A DNA stretch of 64,000 bases from Desulfovibrio sp. Marseille-P6017 (GCA_900604495.1 UWOR01000004.1:186001-250000); one strand, 5' to 3'; positions 55,761 to 64,000 are shown, numbered from the stretch's first letter. Numbers and translations are program-made. Notes: generated by a model not told the origin, from the letters alone.

Positions 55761-57035
55761 ATGCAAGATGGTTTTTTAACTGTTAGTGTTACTGATTCCA
55801 CAACAAATCGTCCCATAGAAGGTGCTACTATAAATATATACTCTATTCCTGAAAATAGTTCAGAAAGTCAAACAATTATATATAGTAATTTAAAAAGTAA
55901 TATTTCTGGTCAAGTAACTAATTTATCACTACCTGCTCCAGATATTGCTTACTCACAACAACCTTCAGATGTTAAACCTTACAGTACTTATACTGTAGAA
56001 GTCATAGCGGATGGATATGAAACTGTAATTATAAATGGGACTCAATTATTTCCTACTATCGAGTCTAGACAAGGAGTTCCAATTAGTGCAAGACAAAGAT
56101 CTCGTGGTTCATATTCTAGACAAAATGAGGTAGTATTTTATATACCTCCTAATACGTTATGGGGTGATTTTCCTCCTAAAATCCCAGAAAGTGATTTAAA
56201 ACCTCTGCCTGCACCTACTGGATTTGTTGTTTTAGATAATCCTGTAGTTCCAGAATTTATAGTTGTTCATGATGGGCTTCCTGAAAATACGTCTGCTCCG
56301 AATTATTGGATACCTTTTAAAGAGTATATAAAAAATGTTGCTTCATCAGAAATTTATTCAACATGGCCAGAACAAACAATTTATGCCAATGTAATTGCCA
56401 TAATTTCATTTACATTAAATAGGGTTTATACAGAATGGTATAGAAGTAAGGGTTATTCATATACGATAACATCTTCCACAGCTTATGATCATAAGTTTAT
56501 TTATAATAGAAACTTTTTTGACACTATAAGTGTAGTTGTAGATGATATTTTTAATACATTTATAAAAAGACCTCCAACTTCCAGACAGCCACTTTTAGCA
56601 CAATATTGTGATGGTCAAAAATCACAATGTCCAAACCAGATGACTCAATGGGGTAGTAAAGACTTAGGAGACCAAGGATACAGCTATGAAGGTATTCTAA
56701 GATATTTTTATGGAGATGAAATTGTATTTGATCAAGCTCCTGTTGTAAGTGGTGTTCCTGTATCTTACCCTAATGAAACTTTGCAAATTGGATCTAACAA
56801 TAAGTATGTAAGAACGATACAAAATCAACTTAATGCTATATCAAGGTCTTATCCTGCTATACCTAAAGTTAAAGAAGACGGTATTTATGGAGAAAGTACT
56901 GCAGAGGCAGTAAGAACATTCCAAGGTATATTCGGATTACCTCAAAATGGAATTGTAGACTTTAAAACATGGTACGAATTATCAAGAATTTATGTTGCAG
57001 TTACAAAAATAGCTTCACTGAATCCTACTATTTAA
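55761..57035 (+). CDS. sleC: Spore cortex-lytic enzyme SleC (precursor)
   Basis: This 424-aa protein has the clostridial SleC layout. The N-terminal pre/pro region begins MQDGFLTVSVTDSTTNRPIE. A SpoIID-like catalytic region follows (AIISFTLNRVYTEWYRSKGY, YDHKFIYNRNFFDT). The C-terminal peptidoglycan-binding repeat spans about 335-410 (GSNNKYVRTIQNQLNAI, DGIYGESTAEAVRTFQ). SleC is made in the sporulating cell, stored in the spore and activated by Csp proteases on germination to degrade cortex. The ribosome site is AGAAAGGGTG. No csp gene is in the window. Confidence 0.94.
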   Translation: MQDGFLTVSVTDSTTNRPIEGATINIYSIPENSSESQTIIYSNLKSNISGQVTNLSLPAPDIAYSQQPSDVKPYSTYTVEVIADGYETVIINGTQLFPTIESRQGVPISARQRSRGSYSRQNEVVFYIPPNTLWGDFPPKIPESDLKPLPAPTGFVVLDNPVVPEFIVVHDGLPENTSAPNYWIPFKEYIKNVASSEIYSTWPEQTIYANVIAIISFTLNRVYTEWYRSKGYSYTITSSTAYDHKFIYNRNFFDTISVVVDDIFNTFIKRPPTSRQPLLAQYCDGQKSQCPNQMTQWGSKDLGDQGYSYEGILRYFYGDEIVFDQAPVVSGVPVSYPNETLQIGSNNKYVRTIQNQLNAISRSYPAIPKVKEDGIYGESTAEAVRTFQGIFGLPQNGIVDFKTWYELSRIYVAVTKIASLNPTI

Positions 57036-57087
57036 TAAATAAAATGACTATATATTAATAAAGTAATATATAGTCATTTTATTTATT
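57034..57087. terminator. Bidirectional terminator between sleC and the DUF3298 gene
   Basis: 57034-57057 and 57064-57087 are perfect 24-bp complements with a 6-nt loop between two convergent genes. A/T runs at both ends serve both directions. Confidence 0.9.
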
Positions 57088-57095
57088 AAGCTTAA

Positions 57096-58469
57096 TTATT
57101 TAAATATGTCTACATACTCATCCTTTAGTATATGATTGAATATGTCTTTATTAATTCTAAACTCTGGTATACCTGCTGCATAAGGTGCTATTTCATATAG
57201 ATCAAAAAATACAACTATATTATCATCCTGTATATAAAATTTCTGATTATCTTTTATAGATGTAAACTGATATATACCTAAATTATCTTTATCTTGTTTT
57301 ACTAAATTTTCTATTTGATTTCTTATTTCATTATTTATTATACCTTTATAATCTGTATCTTTTTTAAACAGATCATTTAAATTTAAAAGTTGACCATTTT
57401 TCATATATACATTATATGCGATATTATTATAATCTCCATGAGCTCCTCCACTATACTTATAATAAGTCACCACTATACTAAGCATATTATTACTATTTTT
57501 CTTTACTTCAAAATTTGTATTTGCTATAAATTTATTATCTGCTTCTGGATAATTACTTAGATATGATTTAGCTTCTTCTATAGATTGATTATAAAAGTTC
57601 ATTATCTCATTTCTAAGTATATCATTTATCTTTTTTTCTACTGCCTTATTCTCAGTCATAACTATAGGAATATTTATTATACTATTAATATATTTATCAT
57701 TTTTATTTATAGTTTGAGTTTCTATATTAGCCACTATTTCATCTGTTTTTATCATTCTTATTTTAGATTTAAAAATACCAAGAGGTATCTTAAATTCAAA
57801 TTCTCCTCTAGTATTACTTTCTTTATATGGATTAAAATAGATATTTATACCATCATCTCCTATATAAAAATTTGTATTTTTATCTATTTTAATTTTATTC
57901 TTATATTTTTTCAAATCTCCACTTTTTAAGCTTTTTTCGATATACCTTTCTATTACTTCTTGATAATCTTCATTATCTTTCAAAAAGTTATCCAAGTATA
58001 TTCTTTGACCTGTTTTTAAATCAAATACATAACTATCTTTTTCTAATTTAAATTCATTTTTATTAAAATTTATATTTTTATAAATTATTATATTTATTAA
58101 ATTTTCATCTTCATAAACTACATGATAGTTTATATCAATATTTACTTTAGATTTACTCTTATTGATATTACTTAGCTGTCTCTGATGATTAATATACTCA
58201 TTAATATCTTTTCTTATATATGAATTTATATATCTTTCTACTTCATCATTTTCATAGTGAATTTTTGGTGTTTTTGCATCTATAAATATGTATTTATCTT
58301 TTATTGTCATTTTCTCTTCAGTTACCTTTATAACCTTTAGATACTCTCCAATACTAGTTTTTACTTCTTTTTTCAATATGAATATATCTCCTGACTTAAC
58401 AGTAATTATAATTAAAATTCCAATAGCCAAAAATACAATTGGCTTAATCCAGTTCTTAGCTACTTTCAT
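57096..58469 (-). CDS. Membrane-anchored protein with two DUF3298-like halves
   Basis: This 457-aa protein has an N-terminal anchor (IKPIVFLAIGILIIITV) and an exterior of two related halves of about 200 residues each. Both end in a DDxIxxxF(N/D)xY strand pattern (GDDGINIYFNPY, QDDNIVVFFDLY). Only the second half has YKYSGGAHGDYN, the GGAHG motif of DUF3298 (RsiV, PdaC). The first half has a deviant version, so it is probably a degenerated duplicate. RsiV relatives are anti-sigma factors and lysozyme receptors; no sigma gene is adjacent. The ATG follows AGGAGG. Confidence 0.8.
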   Translation of the reverse strand: MKVAKNWIKPIVFLAIGILIIITVKSGDIFILKKEVKTSIGEYLKVIKVTEEKMTIKDKYIFIDAKTPKIHYENDEVERYINSYIRKDINEYINHQRQLSNINKSKSKVNIDINYHVVYEDENLINIIIYKNINFNKNEFKLEKDSYVFDLKTGQRIYLDNFLKDNEDYQEVIERYIEKSLKSGDLKKYKNKIKIDKNTNFYIGDDGINIYFNPYKESNTRGEFEFKIPLGIFKSKIRMIKTDEIVANIETQTINKNDKYINSIINIPIVMTENKAVEKKINDILRNEIMNFYNQSIEEAKSYLSNYPEADNKFIANTNFEVKKNSNNMLSIVVTYYKYSGGAHGDYNNIAYNVYMKNGQLLNLNDLFKKDTDYKGIINNEIRNQIENLVKQDKDNLGIYQFTSIKDNQKFYIQDDNIVVFFDLYEIAPYAAGIPEFRINKDIFNHILKDEYVDIFK

Positions 58470-58538
58470 TAAACTTCCTCCTAAATATAACTCTTCTAAT
58501 TATATTTAGACTTTTTAAGTGTTTTTATCCATTAAAAT

Positions 58539-58578
58539 AAGGATTTAAATAACTAAATTTATAGTTATTTAAATCCTT
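58539..58578 (-). terminator. Terminator across the trkH stop
   Basis: AAGGATTTAAATAACT and its exact complement (16 bp) flank an 8-nt loop. One arm covers the last codons and stop of trkH. Confidence 0.75.
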
Positions 58579-60019
58579 TAATTATCTTTACTATAGCTAT
58601 CAATATTACTACTATTTCTAATCTTCCAAATAGCATCCCTATAATTTCTGTCCATAATACAATAGGTGGAGCTGATGCACTAGTTATCCCTATAGATAGC
58701 CCAACTGTACCTAATGCAGATGAAAATTCAAACATTGCATCTTCCAAAGGATAATTATATGCAAGCATAACTCCTACACCAAAGATAAATATGAATAAAT
58801 ATAAAGTGATATAATTATAAACTTCCATCATATTTTCTTTATTTATAAAATGCTTGCCCTCTGGTTTATATACATAATTACTATAAACCATATGTTCAGG
58901 CAATAATCGTCTTTTTATATTCCAAAAAATTTGTTTTAATATTAAATATACTCTATACAGCTTTATACCACCAGAGGTTGATCCTGAACCTCCACCAATA
59001 AGCATCAATATAATCATAATAAAAATCGCAAATGATGGCCATCTATTATAACTAACTGTAGAATATCCTGTTGTTGATAGTGCTGATACAGTTTCAAATA
59101 CTGATACTCTAATTAATTTATTTATATCAGAATATATATATCTTAGTGATATAAATGCAACTAAAGGTATAGCTATACCTAAAATTAAAAACATAAACCT
59201 AATTTCACCAATCTTTATTACTTTTTTAAACTTTCCATTTATTATCAATAAATGAGTTGCAAAACTAGTAGTTCCAAGAATCATTAAAATAATAGTTATT
59301 AATTCTATATGAACATTATTATAAAATCCTATACTTTCTGATTTAACTGAAAAACCACCTGTAGATAAAGAACCTATAGCATGGTTTATTGCATCAAATA
59401 AAGGCATACCAAACAAAACATATAATATAGTCCCTGAAATTATATATCCCAGATACATTGAAATTATAATTCTTGATGACTTTACTAGGTTAGGAAGTAA
59501 CTTATCTGTATGCCCTTCAGAATTATAAAGACTCATTCCAAATAATGATGATAAGGCAGAAAGCATAACTAGTATGATTCCTACTCCACCAAAAAACTGC
59601 ATTATACTTCTAAAAATAAGAAATATCTTAGGAGTTGATTCTACATTTATAACAGATAATCCTGTTGTTGTCCATCCACTTACAGACTCAAAAAATGCTT
59701 GAGTAAAATTTAATTTTTGACCTAATATAAATGGTATTGCACATAATACAGTTGCTAATATCCAACCTAGTACTACTATTAAGGCATCTTCTCCTACTGA
59801 TAATGTTGTTTCTTTATTATGTTTTGATATCTTATTAAGTATGCATCCTAATAAAATAGATATTAATGACGGTATAATAAAATCAAATATATATTTTACT
59901 TCATCAGGGTAAAAAGGTAATATCAAAAGTGGTAGTAATAGTATTAATCCTACTATAAAGCTTAAAATACCAATACAATAAAGTACTCCTTTAAAATCAT
60001 TTATTTTTTTTAAAACCAT
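58565..60019 (-). CDS. trkH: Trk potassium channel-like subunit TrkH
   Basis: This integral membrane K+ uptake subunit has four pore loops: ESVSGWTTTGLSV, IGSLSTGGFSV, VSALSTTGYST and SSALGTVGLSIG. It pairs with the two RCK genes directly upstream. The longest ORF starts with GTG at 60037 inside the trkA gene. ATG at 60019 lies beyond the trkA stop and has an AAGG site, giving 484 aa. It is a paralogue of the ktrB gene at 25257 but clearly separate in sequence. Confidence 0.93.
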   Translation of the reverse strand: MVLKKINDFKGVLYCIGILSFIVGLILLLPLLILPFYPDEVKYIFDFIIPSLISILLGCILNKISKHNKETTLSVGEDALIVVLGWILATVLCAIPFILGQKLNFTQAFFESVSGWTTTGLSVINVESTPKIFLIFRSIMQFFGGVGIILVMLSALSSLFGMSLYNSEGHTDKLLPNLVKSSRIIISMYLGYIISGTILYVLFGMPLFDAINHAIGSLSTGGFSVKSESIGFYNNVHIELITIILMILGTTSFATHLLIINGKFKKVIKIGEIRFMFLILGIAIPLVAFISLRYIYSDINKLIRVSVFETVSALSTTGYSTVSYNRWPSFAIFIMIILMLIGGGSGSTSGGIKLYRVYLILKQIFWNIKRRLLPEHMVYSNYVYKPEGKHFINKENMMEVYNYITLYLFIFIFGVGVMLAYNYPLEDAMFEFSSALGTVGLSIGITSASAPPIVLWTEIIGMLFGRLEIVVILIAIVKIIKGFK

Positions 60020-60023
60020 AGTG

Positions 60024-60686
60024 CTACTTACCTTCACTCACATTTTTTATAACGTCATCTTGTATATTTTCATCACAAAGTATTATAAGCTTATCATATG
60101 GAATTATTTTCGTACTACCATTTGGAATAATACTATTTGAACCTCTTATAATGCACCCTATTATAGATTTTTGTGGTAAATTAATTTCACTTATATATTT
60201 ATTACATATATTATAACTATCTTTTACCCCAATTTCTAAAATATTAATTTTACTATTATTTATAGGAATAAAGTTATATATATCATCTACCATAGCCATT
60301 TGTTCAATAATATCTGATACTATATATGTCGCACTTATTACATCGTTAACACCTAATAATTTAAATACCTCTACATTTTGTGGATTTGAAACTACTGAGA
60401 ATACTTTTTTGACATTATATATATTCTTAGCTAATTTACATATTGTCAAATTACTTGCATCCTTCGATGTTATCGCTATTAGTACATCACAACTCTTAAT
60501 CCCCGATTCCTCTAAAATATAACTTTTACTTCCATCTCCACAAATAACATCGCAATTATAATTCTCACTAAGAAACTTACAATATTCATAATCTTTATTT
60601 ACAACAGAAACTTTATGCTTCTTATTTAAAAGCGACTTTAATAAAAATTCAGTTTTTTTTCTTCCACCTACAATTACAATTTTCAT
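60024..60686 (-). CDS. trkA: RCK regulatory protein TrkA, with degenerate nucleotide motif
   Basis: This 220-aa cytoplasmic RCK_N plus RCK_C protein has CDVICGDGSKSYILEESGIK typical of RCK_N. The nucleotide-binding loop, normally G-x-G-x-x-G, reads VGGRKKTEF and lacks the third glycine, so NAD(H)/ATP binding by this half may be weak. RCK_C spans about 145-215. It begins one base after the preceding RCK gene ends. The two genes together mimic one long double-RCK TrkA. Confidence 0.88.
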   Translation of the reverse strand: MKIVIVGGRKKTEFLLKSLLNKKHKVSVVNKDYEYCKFLSENYNCDVICGDGSKSYILEESGIKSCDVLIAITSKDASNLTICKLAKNIYNVKKVFSVVSNPQNVEVFKLLGVNDVISATYIVSDIIEQMAMVDDIYNFIPINNSKINILEIGVKDSYNICNKYISEINLPQKSIIGCIIRGSNSIIPNGSTKIIPYDKLIILCDENIQDDVIKNVSEGK

Positions 60687-61148
60687 TTAACAAACACCTA
60701 CTCTTTTTGTTAATACATTAGTTTCACTTTCATCCATTTGTATTAATTTTTCAAACTCATTTATAGTTAAAGTAATAGGTTCAATTAAACTTATATTTGT
60801 ATCTTTATATGCAACTTCTTTTTCAGAATCGTATAGTCTTGATATAACTTTATTTACATTAAATACCTTTTTAGCAATTAAGGATACTGCTATATTAACA
60901 TCATCATCATTTGTAGCTGCTACTAACATTGTTGCTTTTTTTATTCCTGCGTTAATAAGTACATTAATATCTGTAGCATCTCCTATAATTTCAAATCCAC
61001 TATAACTTTTTGATAGCTTTCTAAATGAATTGTTTTCTATATCTATAATTACAACATCCTTACCACTTAGTGATAAAGTTGTAGCTATATTAGTACCAAA
61101 TCTGCTACATCCTACTACTATTATATATTCAAAATAACTATCCTTCAT
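60687..61148 (-). CDS. Single RCK_N (TrkA N-domain) protein
   Basis: This 153-aa protein is a nucleotide-binding RCK_N domain only: VGCSRFGTNIATTLSLSGKD, with GDATDINVLINAGIKKATML. RCK_C is essentially absent. Its intact glycine loop complements the degenerate loop of the next gene, suggesting they form a mixed gating ring for TrkH. It is the first gene after the KdpE-like repeats at 61210-61253. Confidence 0.87.
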   Translation of the reverse strand: MKDSYFEYIIVVGCSRFGTNIATTLSLSGKDVVIIDIENNSFRKLSKSYSGFEIIGDATDINVLINAGIKKATMLVAATNDDDVNIAVSLIAKKVFNVNKVISRLYDSEKEVAYKDTNISLIEPITLTINEFEKLIQMDESETNVLTKRVGVC

Positions 61149-61197
61149 CTTACATCACCTTCTAATCAAATTTCATTTATCTATTACTTATATTCAC

Positions 61198-61253
61198 AGT
61201 ATAATTAATTTGATATAAAGATTGTGTGAAGATATATATATTGATGTAAAGAT
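61198..61253 (-). promoter_or_regulatory. Promoter of the trk genes with three phased KdpE-like repeats
   Basis: Reading the minus strand: ATCTTTACATCAA (61241-61253), ATCTTCACACAA (61222-61233), ATCTTTATATCAA (61210-61222), then -10 TATACT (61198-61203). Repeat starts are 20 and 11 bp apart, two and one helical turns. The two proximal repeats read TTCACA-N5-TTTATA, like the TTTATA-N5-TTTACA sites of E. coli KdpE. They cover the -35 position, as PhoB/OmpR-family activators do. Confidence 0.6.
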
Positions 61254-61267
61254 TTTATTAAGATTAT

Positions 61268-61969
61268 TTATTCATCAATTAACTTATATCCAACTCCTAC
61301 CTCTGTTTTTATATATTCAGGTTTAGCTGGATTTTTTTCTATTTTTCTTCTTATATTTGCCATAAATACTCTCAGTGATTGTGTGTCTGTATCTAGATAT
61401 CCTCCCCAAACTTTATCAATTATGAATTTATGTGTAAGTACTTTACCTGCATTTTTGCATAATAATTCCATTAGTTTATATTCTATTGGAGTTAAGTGAA
61501 TCTCATTATCATCTATAATTACTTCATGTTTTTCAAAATCAATTTTTAAGTTTTTAACTTCAAATTTAGTTATAGCTTTATTTTTATCCATATTATTAAT
61601 ACTCCTATGTCTAAGAGCTACTCTAATTCGTGCCAAAAGCTCTGGAACACTAAATGGCTTTGTTAAGTAATCATCAGCACCTAAATCAAGTGCATTTACT
61701 TTTTCTCTTTCTTGCTCTCTTGCAGATACAACTATTATGTTTGATAACGTTACATCTCTTATTTTCTTTATAACCTCGGTTCCATCTATATCTGGTAGAC
61801 CTAAGTCTAAAATTATTATATCTGGATTTATAGAATAAACTAAACTTATTGCATTAGTTCCACTTTGTGTTTCTATACATTCATATCCTTGTGTCTCAAG
61901 TGATACTTTTATAAATTTACTTATTGGTTTTTCATCTTCTACGATTAATATTAGTGGCTTTAAACTCAT
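61268..61969 (-). CDS. kdpE: OmpR-family response regulator, KdpE type
   Basis: The protein is 233 aa from ATG at 61969, with a receiver domain (ILIVEDEKPISKFIKVSLE, phospho-Asp in PDIIILDLGLPDIDG, Lys in DDYLTKPF). The winged-helix DNA-binding domain follows (LTPIEYKLMELLCKNAGKVL, VGVGYKLIDE). It resembles KdpE. The start codon overlaps the stop of the kinase gene (TAATG), so the two are translationally coupled. The longer ORF start (61990, MWRRRR) lies in the kinase coding end. Confidence 0.93.
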   Translation of the reverse strand: MSLKPLILIVEDEKPISKFIKVSLETQGYECIETQSGTNAISLVYSINPDIIILDLGLPDIDGTEVIKKIRDVTLSNIIVVSAREQEREKVNALDLGADDYLTKPFSVPELLARIRVALRHRSINNMDKNKAITKFEVKNLKIDFEKHEVIIDDNEIHLTPIEYKLMELLCKNAGKVLTHKFIIDKVWGGYLDTDTQSLRVFMANIRRKIEKNPAKPEYIKTEVGVGYKLIDE

Positions 61970-63558
61970 TATTCTTCTCCTCCTCCACAAGGCAACTTAA
62001 ATCTAAAGGTTGCTCCACCTAAGCTATTATTAAAAGCTTCTATATCACCATTATGAGCTTCTATTATAGACTTACATATAGATAAACCTAACCCCACACC
62101 TCTTTTATCTAAAGACCTACCATTATTTTTGCTATAAAATCTATCAAATATATATTCTATATCCTCGTCCTTTAATCCATATCCATTATCCTCAACTTCA
62201 AAGTATACATAATCATTTATTTTCATAACCTTTACTATTATTTCAGAATAATCTGGAGTATATCTAATTGCATTATCAATTATATTTATCAGTACCTGTT
62301 CTATTAATAATCCATCTACATTTAAAATAATTACTTCATCAGGTATATCTACATTAATCTTATGATTTTTAGAGTATTTTTCAACTATAGAAATCGCTTC
62401 TGCTACTATTTCCTCAACAACTTCTAAGTTTTTTTTGATCTCTAATCTTCCTTCATCCACTTTAGTTATACTAATTATATTTTCAACAGATCTTGTTAGC
62501 CAACTTGCATCATCATAGATATTTTTTAAAAGATCTTTTTTAGTAACTTCATCTATAGACTCATAATTTTCTATCATAGCAGATGATGACCCCATTATTC
62601 CAGCTAATGGTGTTCTTAAATCATGTGATATAGATCTTAATAAATTACTTCTTAGTCTCTCTGTTTCAACAGCTAAATTTGCTTGTTTTGTTCTTTCATA
62701 CAAATCTTCTCTTTCAATCGCTATAATAACTTGATTACAAATTGATTTTAATAGTAACTTTTCATTTTCTGTTAATGATTTCTTGTTAAAACATGCAACC
62801 CCTATAACCCCTAAGACATTGTCATTACTTTTTATTGGGTAGTTGAATATCAAAGCATCTTGATATAAATCAGTTCCTATTCCTGTCTCTTTACCTAATA
62901 TAAAACTTTCCTTAAATGAACATTTTTCTAAAGGTGATTGAAATAGACTATGTCCATCTTCTTCTTTAAATTCATATATAACCGGTTTTTTTAGGTTCCC
63001 ATCTGAATCAATTATAGAAGTGGCAACTGATTTACCTAATATATCTACTAAGCTTTTATTACATACTTCTATGATTTCACATTTATTTTTTGCTTTTAAT
63101 AATTTTTTACTATTTTTATATAGCAGTCTAATTTTATATTCTCTTAAATTAGATTTTTCTACTTCCCTTTTTATTTTAGATGTTAATGTACTTGTTATTA
63201 TAGCTGATATTAACATAATAAAAAAAGTTATTGGATAATCAGCTCTATATGCTAAAAAAGTATAGTATGGTTCTGTAAAAAAGAAATTAAATATCAATAC
63301 ACCAAGTATAGATGATAAAATTCCAAATAAATACCCGTTTGTTATACTTGAGGAAAATAAAACCCCTAGTATGATGACTAATATTATGCTCGATTCATTT
63401 AGTTGAATTTGCTTAAAAAACAACGCTATAAGCGTTGATATTGACATAATAAGTATAATTTTTAATAAATTTATTACTAATATATATTTTTTAGGTTTAT
63501 TTTTTTTATAAGCATAGCTATTCTCTGTAACACTATCATATATATCATCTAAATCCAT
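61969..63558 (-). CDS. kdpD: KdpD-like sensor histidine kinase without the KdpD sensor domain
   Basis: This 529-aa kinase starts with ATG at 63558 after AAGGAGGT. It contains the DUF4118 four-helix membrane region (about 30-125), a GAF-like region, HisKA with phospho-His312 in SISHDLRTPLAGIM, and HATPase_c (IIDNAIRY, DNGYGL, KRGVGLGLSI). Full KdpD has about 380 more N-terminal residues (KdpD and USP domains), absent here. No kdpFABC pump is near; the genes sit with a Trk system. It probably senses K+ or membrane state. Confidence 0.92.
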   Translation of the reverse strand: MDLDDIYDSVTENSYAYKKNKPKKYILVINLLKIILIMSISTLIALFFKQIQLNESSIILVIILGVLFSSSITNGYLFGILSSILGVLIFNFFFTEPYYTFLAYRADYPITFFIMLISAIITSTLTSKIKREVEKSNLREYKIRLLYKNSKKLLKAKNKCEIIEVCNKSLVDILGKSVATSIIDSDGNLKKPVIYEFKEEDGHSLFQSPLEKCSFKESFILGKETGIGTDLYQDALIFNYPIKSNDNVLGVIGVACFNKKSLTENEKLLLKSICNQVIIAIEREDLYERTKQANLAVETERLRSNLLRSISHDLRTPLAGIMGSSSAMIENYESIDEVTKKDLLKNIYDDASWLTRSVENIISITKVDEGRLEIKKNLEVVEEIVAEAISIVEKYSKNHKINVDIPDEVIILNVDGLLIEQVLINIIDNAIRYTPDYSEIIVKVMKINDYVYFEVEDNGYGLKDEDIEYIFDRFYSKNNGRSLDKRGVGLGLSICKSIIEAHNGDIEAFNNSLGGATFRFKLPCGGGEE

Positions 63559-63582
63559 ATATAGATACCTCCTTATAACCAC

Positions 63583-63619
63583 TTTATTAAATTATATGTA
63601 TAATTTAATAAAAACACAA
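63583..63619 (-). promoter_or_regulatory. Promoter of kdpDE with overlapping 14-bp palindrome
   Basis: TTGTGT (63614-63619) and TATAAT (63591-63596) on the minus strand are 17 bp apart. A perfect inverted repeat with 14-bp arms (63583-63596, 63599-63612) and a 2-nt centre covers the -10 and spacer. It is all A/T, so chance symmetry is possible, but it could be an operator. Confidence 0.55.
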
Positions 63620-63631
63620 TATAAGTAAAAA

Positions 63632-63676
63632 TGCATGCTTCAATCATATATTAACTTATATGAATTGAAGCATGCA
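63632..63676 (-). terminator. Terminator after the right-edge TPR gene
   Basis: TGCATGCTTCAAT and ATTGAAGCATGCA (13 bp, extended with one bulge) form the stem. TTTTTAC follows on the minus strand. It lies six bases past the TPR gene stop. Confidence 0.85.
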
Positions 63677-63681
63677 CTTGA

Positions 63682-64000
63682 CTATATTCTTACTAAGTGA
63701 CCTATGTTTTTCTCATCATATTCTATTTTATAAAACTCACTTTCATTGCTATAAATTTTATCTCCGTAGTCTATATCTTCTATATTTAAACTATAGCGAA
63801 AGTTTGTTATTCTTTGTAGGTTTTTATCTGCTGATTTGAATGTTGGATCAAGATCATATGATGCTCTATAGTGTTTTCTTGCTAAATCTAAGTTCCCTTG
63901 TAGCTCATACATAATACCTAGTAAATTATGAGCCTCTGGATTAGAATCATTTTCTAGTATAAGATTATATATATGATTTTTAGCTAATTTGTAATCATAT
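63682..64000 (-). CDS. TPR protein, C-terminal part (cut by window edge)
   Basis: The frame stays open to the right edge, so the internal ATG at 63912 is not the start. Visible TPR residues include NDSNPEAHNLLGIMYELQGN and LDLARKHYRASYDLDP, a complete unit of the usual spacing. The C-terminal 30 residues (NIEDIDYGDKIYSNESEF) are acidic and outside the repeat. It probably binds proteins. The N-terminus lies beyond the window. Confidence 0.8.
   Translation of the reverse strand, partial: YDYKLAKNHIYNLILENDSNPEAHNLLGIMYELQGNLDLARKHYRASYDLDPTFKSADKNLQRITNFRYSLNIEDIDYGDKIYSNESEFYKIEYDEKNIGHLVRI

Noticed and set aside
1..64000. CRISPR array, prophage or integrated element
   Set aside because: No regularly spaced repeats, integrase, terminase or transposase ORF is seen on either strand. 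The RusA-like gene and the HEPN-like gene stand alone.

Overview
The window is AT-rich, gene-dense DNA from a spore-forming anaerobic clostridium, most likely Peptostreptococcaceae near Clostridioides, Romboutsia, Paraclostridium or Terrisporobacter. The evidence is low GC, strong AGGAGG ribosome sites, the order cooS-cooC-fhs-fchA, a SleC-type spore cortex-lytic enzyme, YtxC, T-box-controlled tRNA synthetases and a CO dehydrogenase. The genus is inference. Nearly all genes lie on the minus strand. Plus-strand exceptions are a 66-aa ORF, pepD, a soluble FtsH paralogue, a RusA-like nuclease and sleC. I see no CRISPR array, prophage, rRNA, tRNA or intact insertion sequence.

Layout. 1-5522: one-carbon/CO operon cooS-cooC-fhs-fchA (fchA cut by the left edge), with a hairpin in every intercistronic gap and a 0.7-kb upstream region holding a dyad. 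5523-9716: TPR protein, B12-binding radical SAM protein, a 66-aa ORF and an unknown 307-aa protein. 9851-9955: isolated palindromic element. 9974-14586: mutS2, a DUF523/TudS-like desulfidase and argS. 14767-16212: pepD. 16318-23700: T-box-pheS-pheT-zapA, then a U32 protein and a small membrane-anchored protein. 23756-26633: ktrB-ktrA and a SpoU methyltransferase. 26850-28215: infC-rpmI-rplT with a leader attenuator and an ATT start codon. 28440-29843: FtsH-like protease without membrane segments. 29910-33675: ytxC, a DUF445 protein and T-box-thrS. 33848-40066: nucleoside-type ABC importer with two tandem BMP lipoproteins. 40385-50300: DegV, TrmL, Nth, VanW-like, LonB-like, QueG, RusA-like, Nfo, an ArsR-like regulator and GlsA. 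50426-55640: TGS-nucleoside kinase, a frameshifted TIM-barrel gene, two signal peptidases, a HEPN-like protein and PrsW. 55761-57035: sleC. 57096-63558: DUF3298 protein, then a Trk potassium system beside a KdpDE-type two-component system. 63682-64000: the C-terminus of a TPR protein.

How the genes connect. The first operon joins CO dehydrogenase and its nickel insertase to the tetrahydrofolate branch of the Wood-Ljungdahl pathway. Potassium uptake appears twice: ktrBA, and a Trk system whose promoter region carries three phased repeats resembling KdpE sites, next to kdpE. Translation genes carry classic leaders: T-boxes with readable UUC (Phe) and ACU (Thr) specifiers, and an L20-type leader before infC.

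Most of the window is ordinary core genome. The least-explained items are the orphan HEPN-like protein (54035-54835), the KdpE-like repeats before trkA (61210-61253), the palindromic element (9851-9955), the soluble FtsH paralogue, and the double homopolymer frameshift at 52356-52379. Several start codons were moved from the longest ORF to the codon that has a ribosome site; each entry says so.
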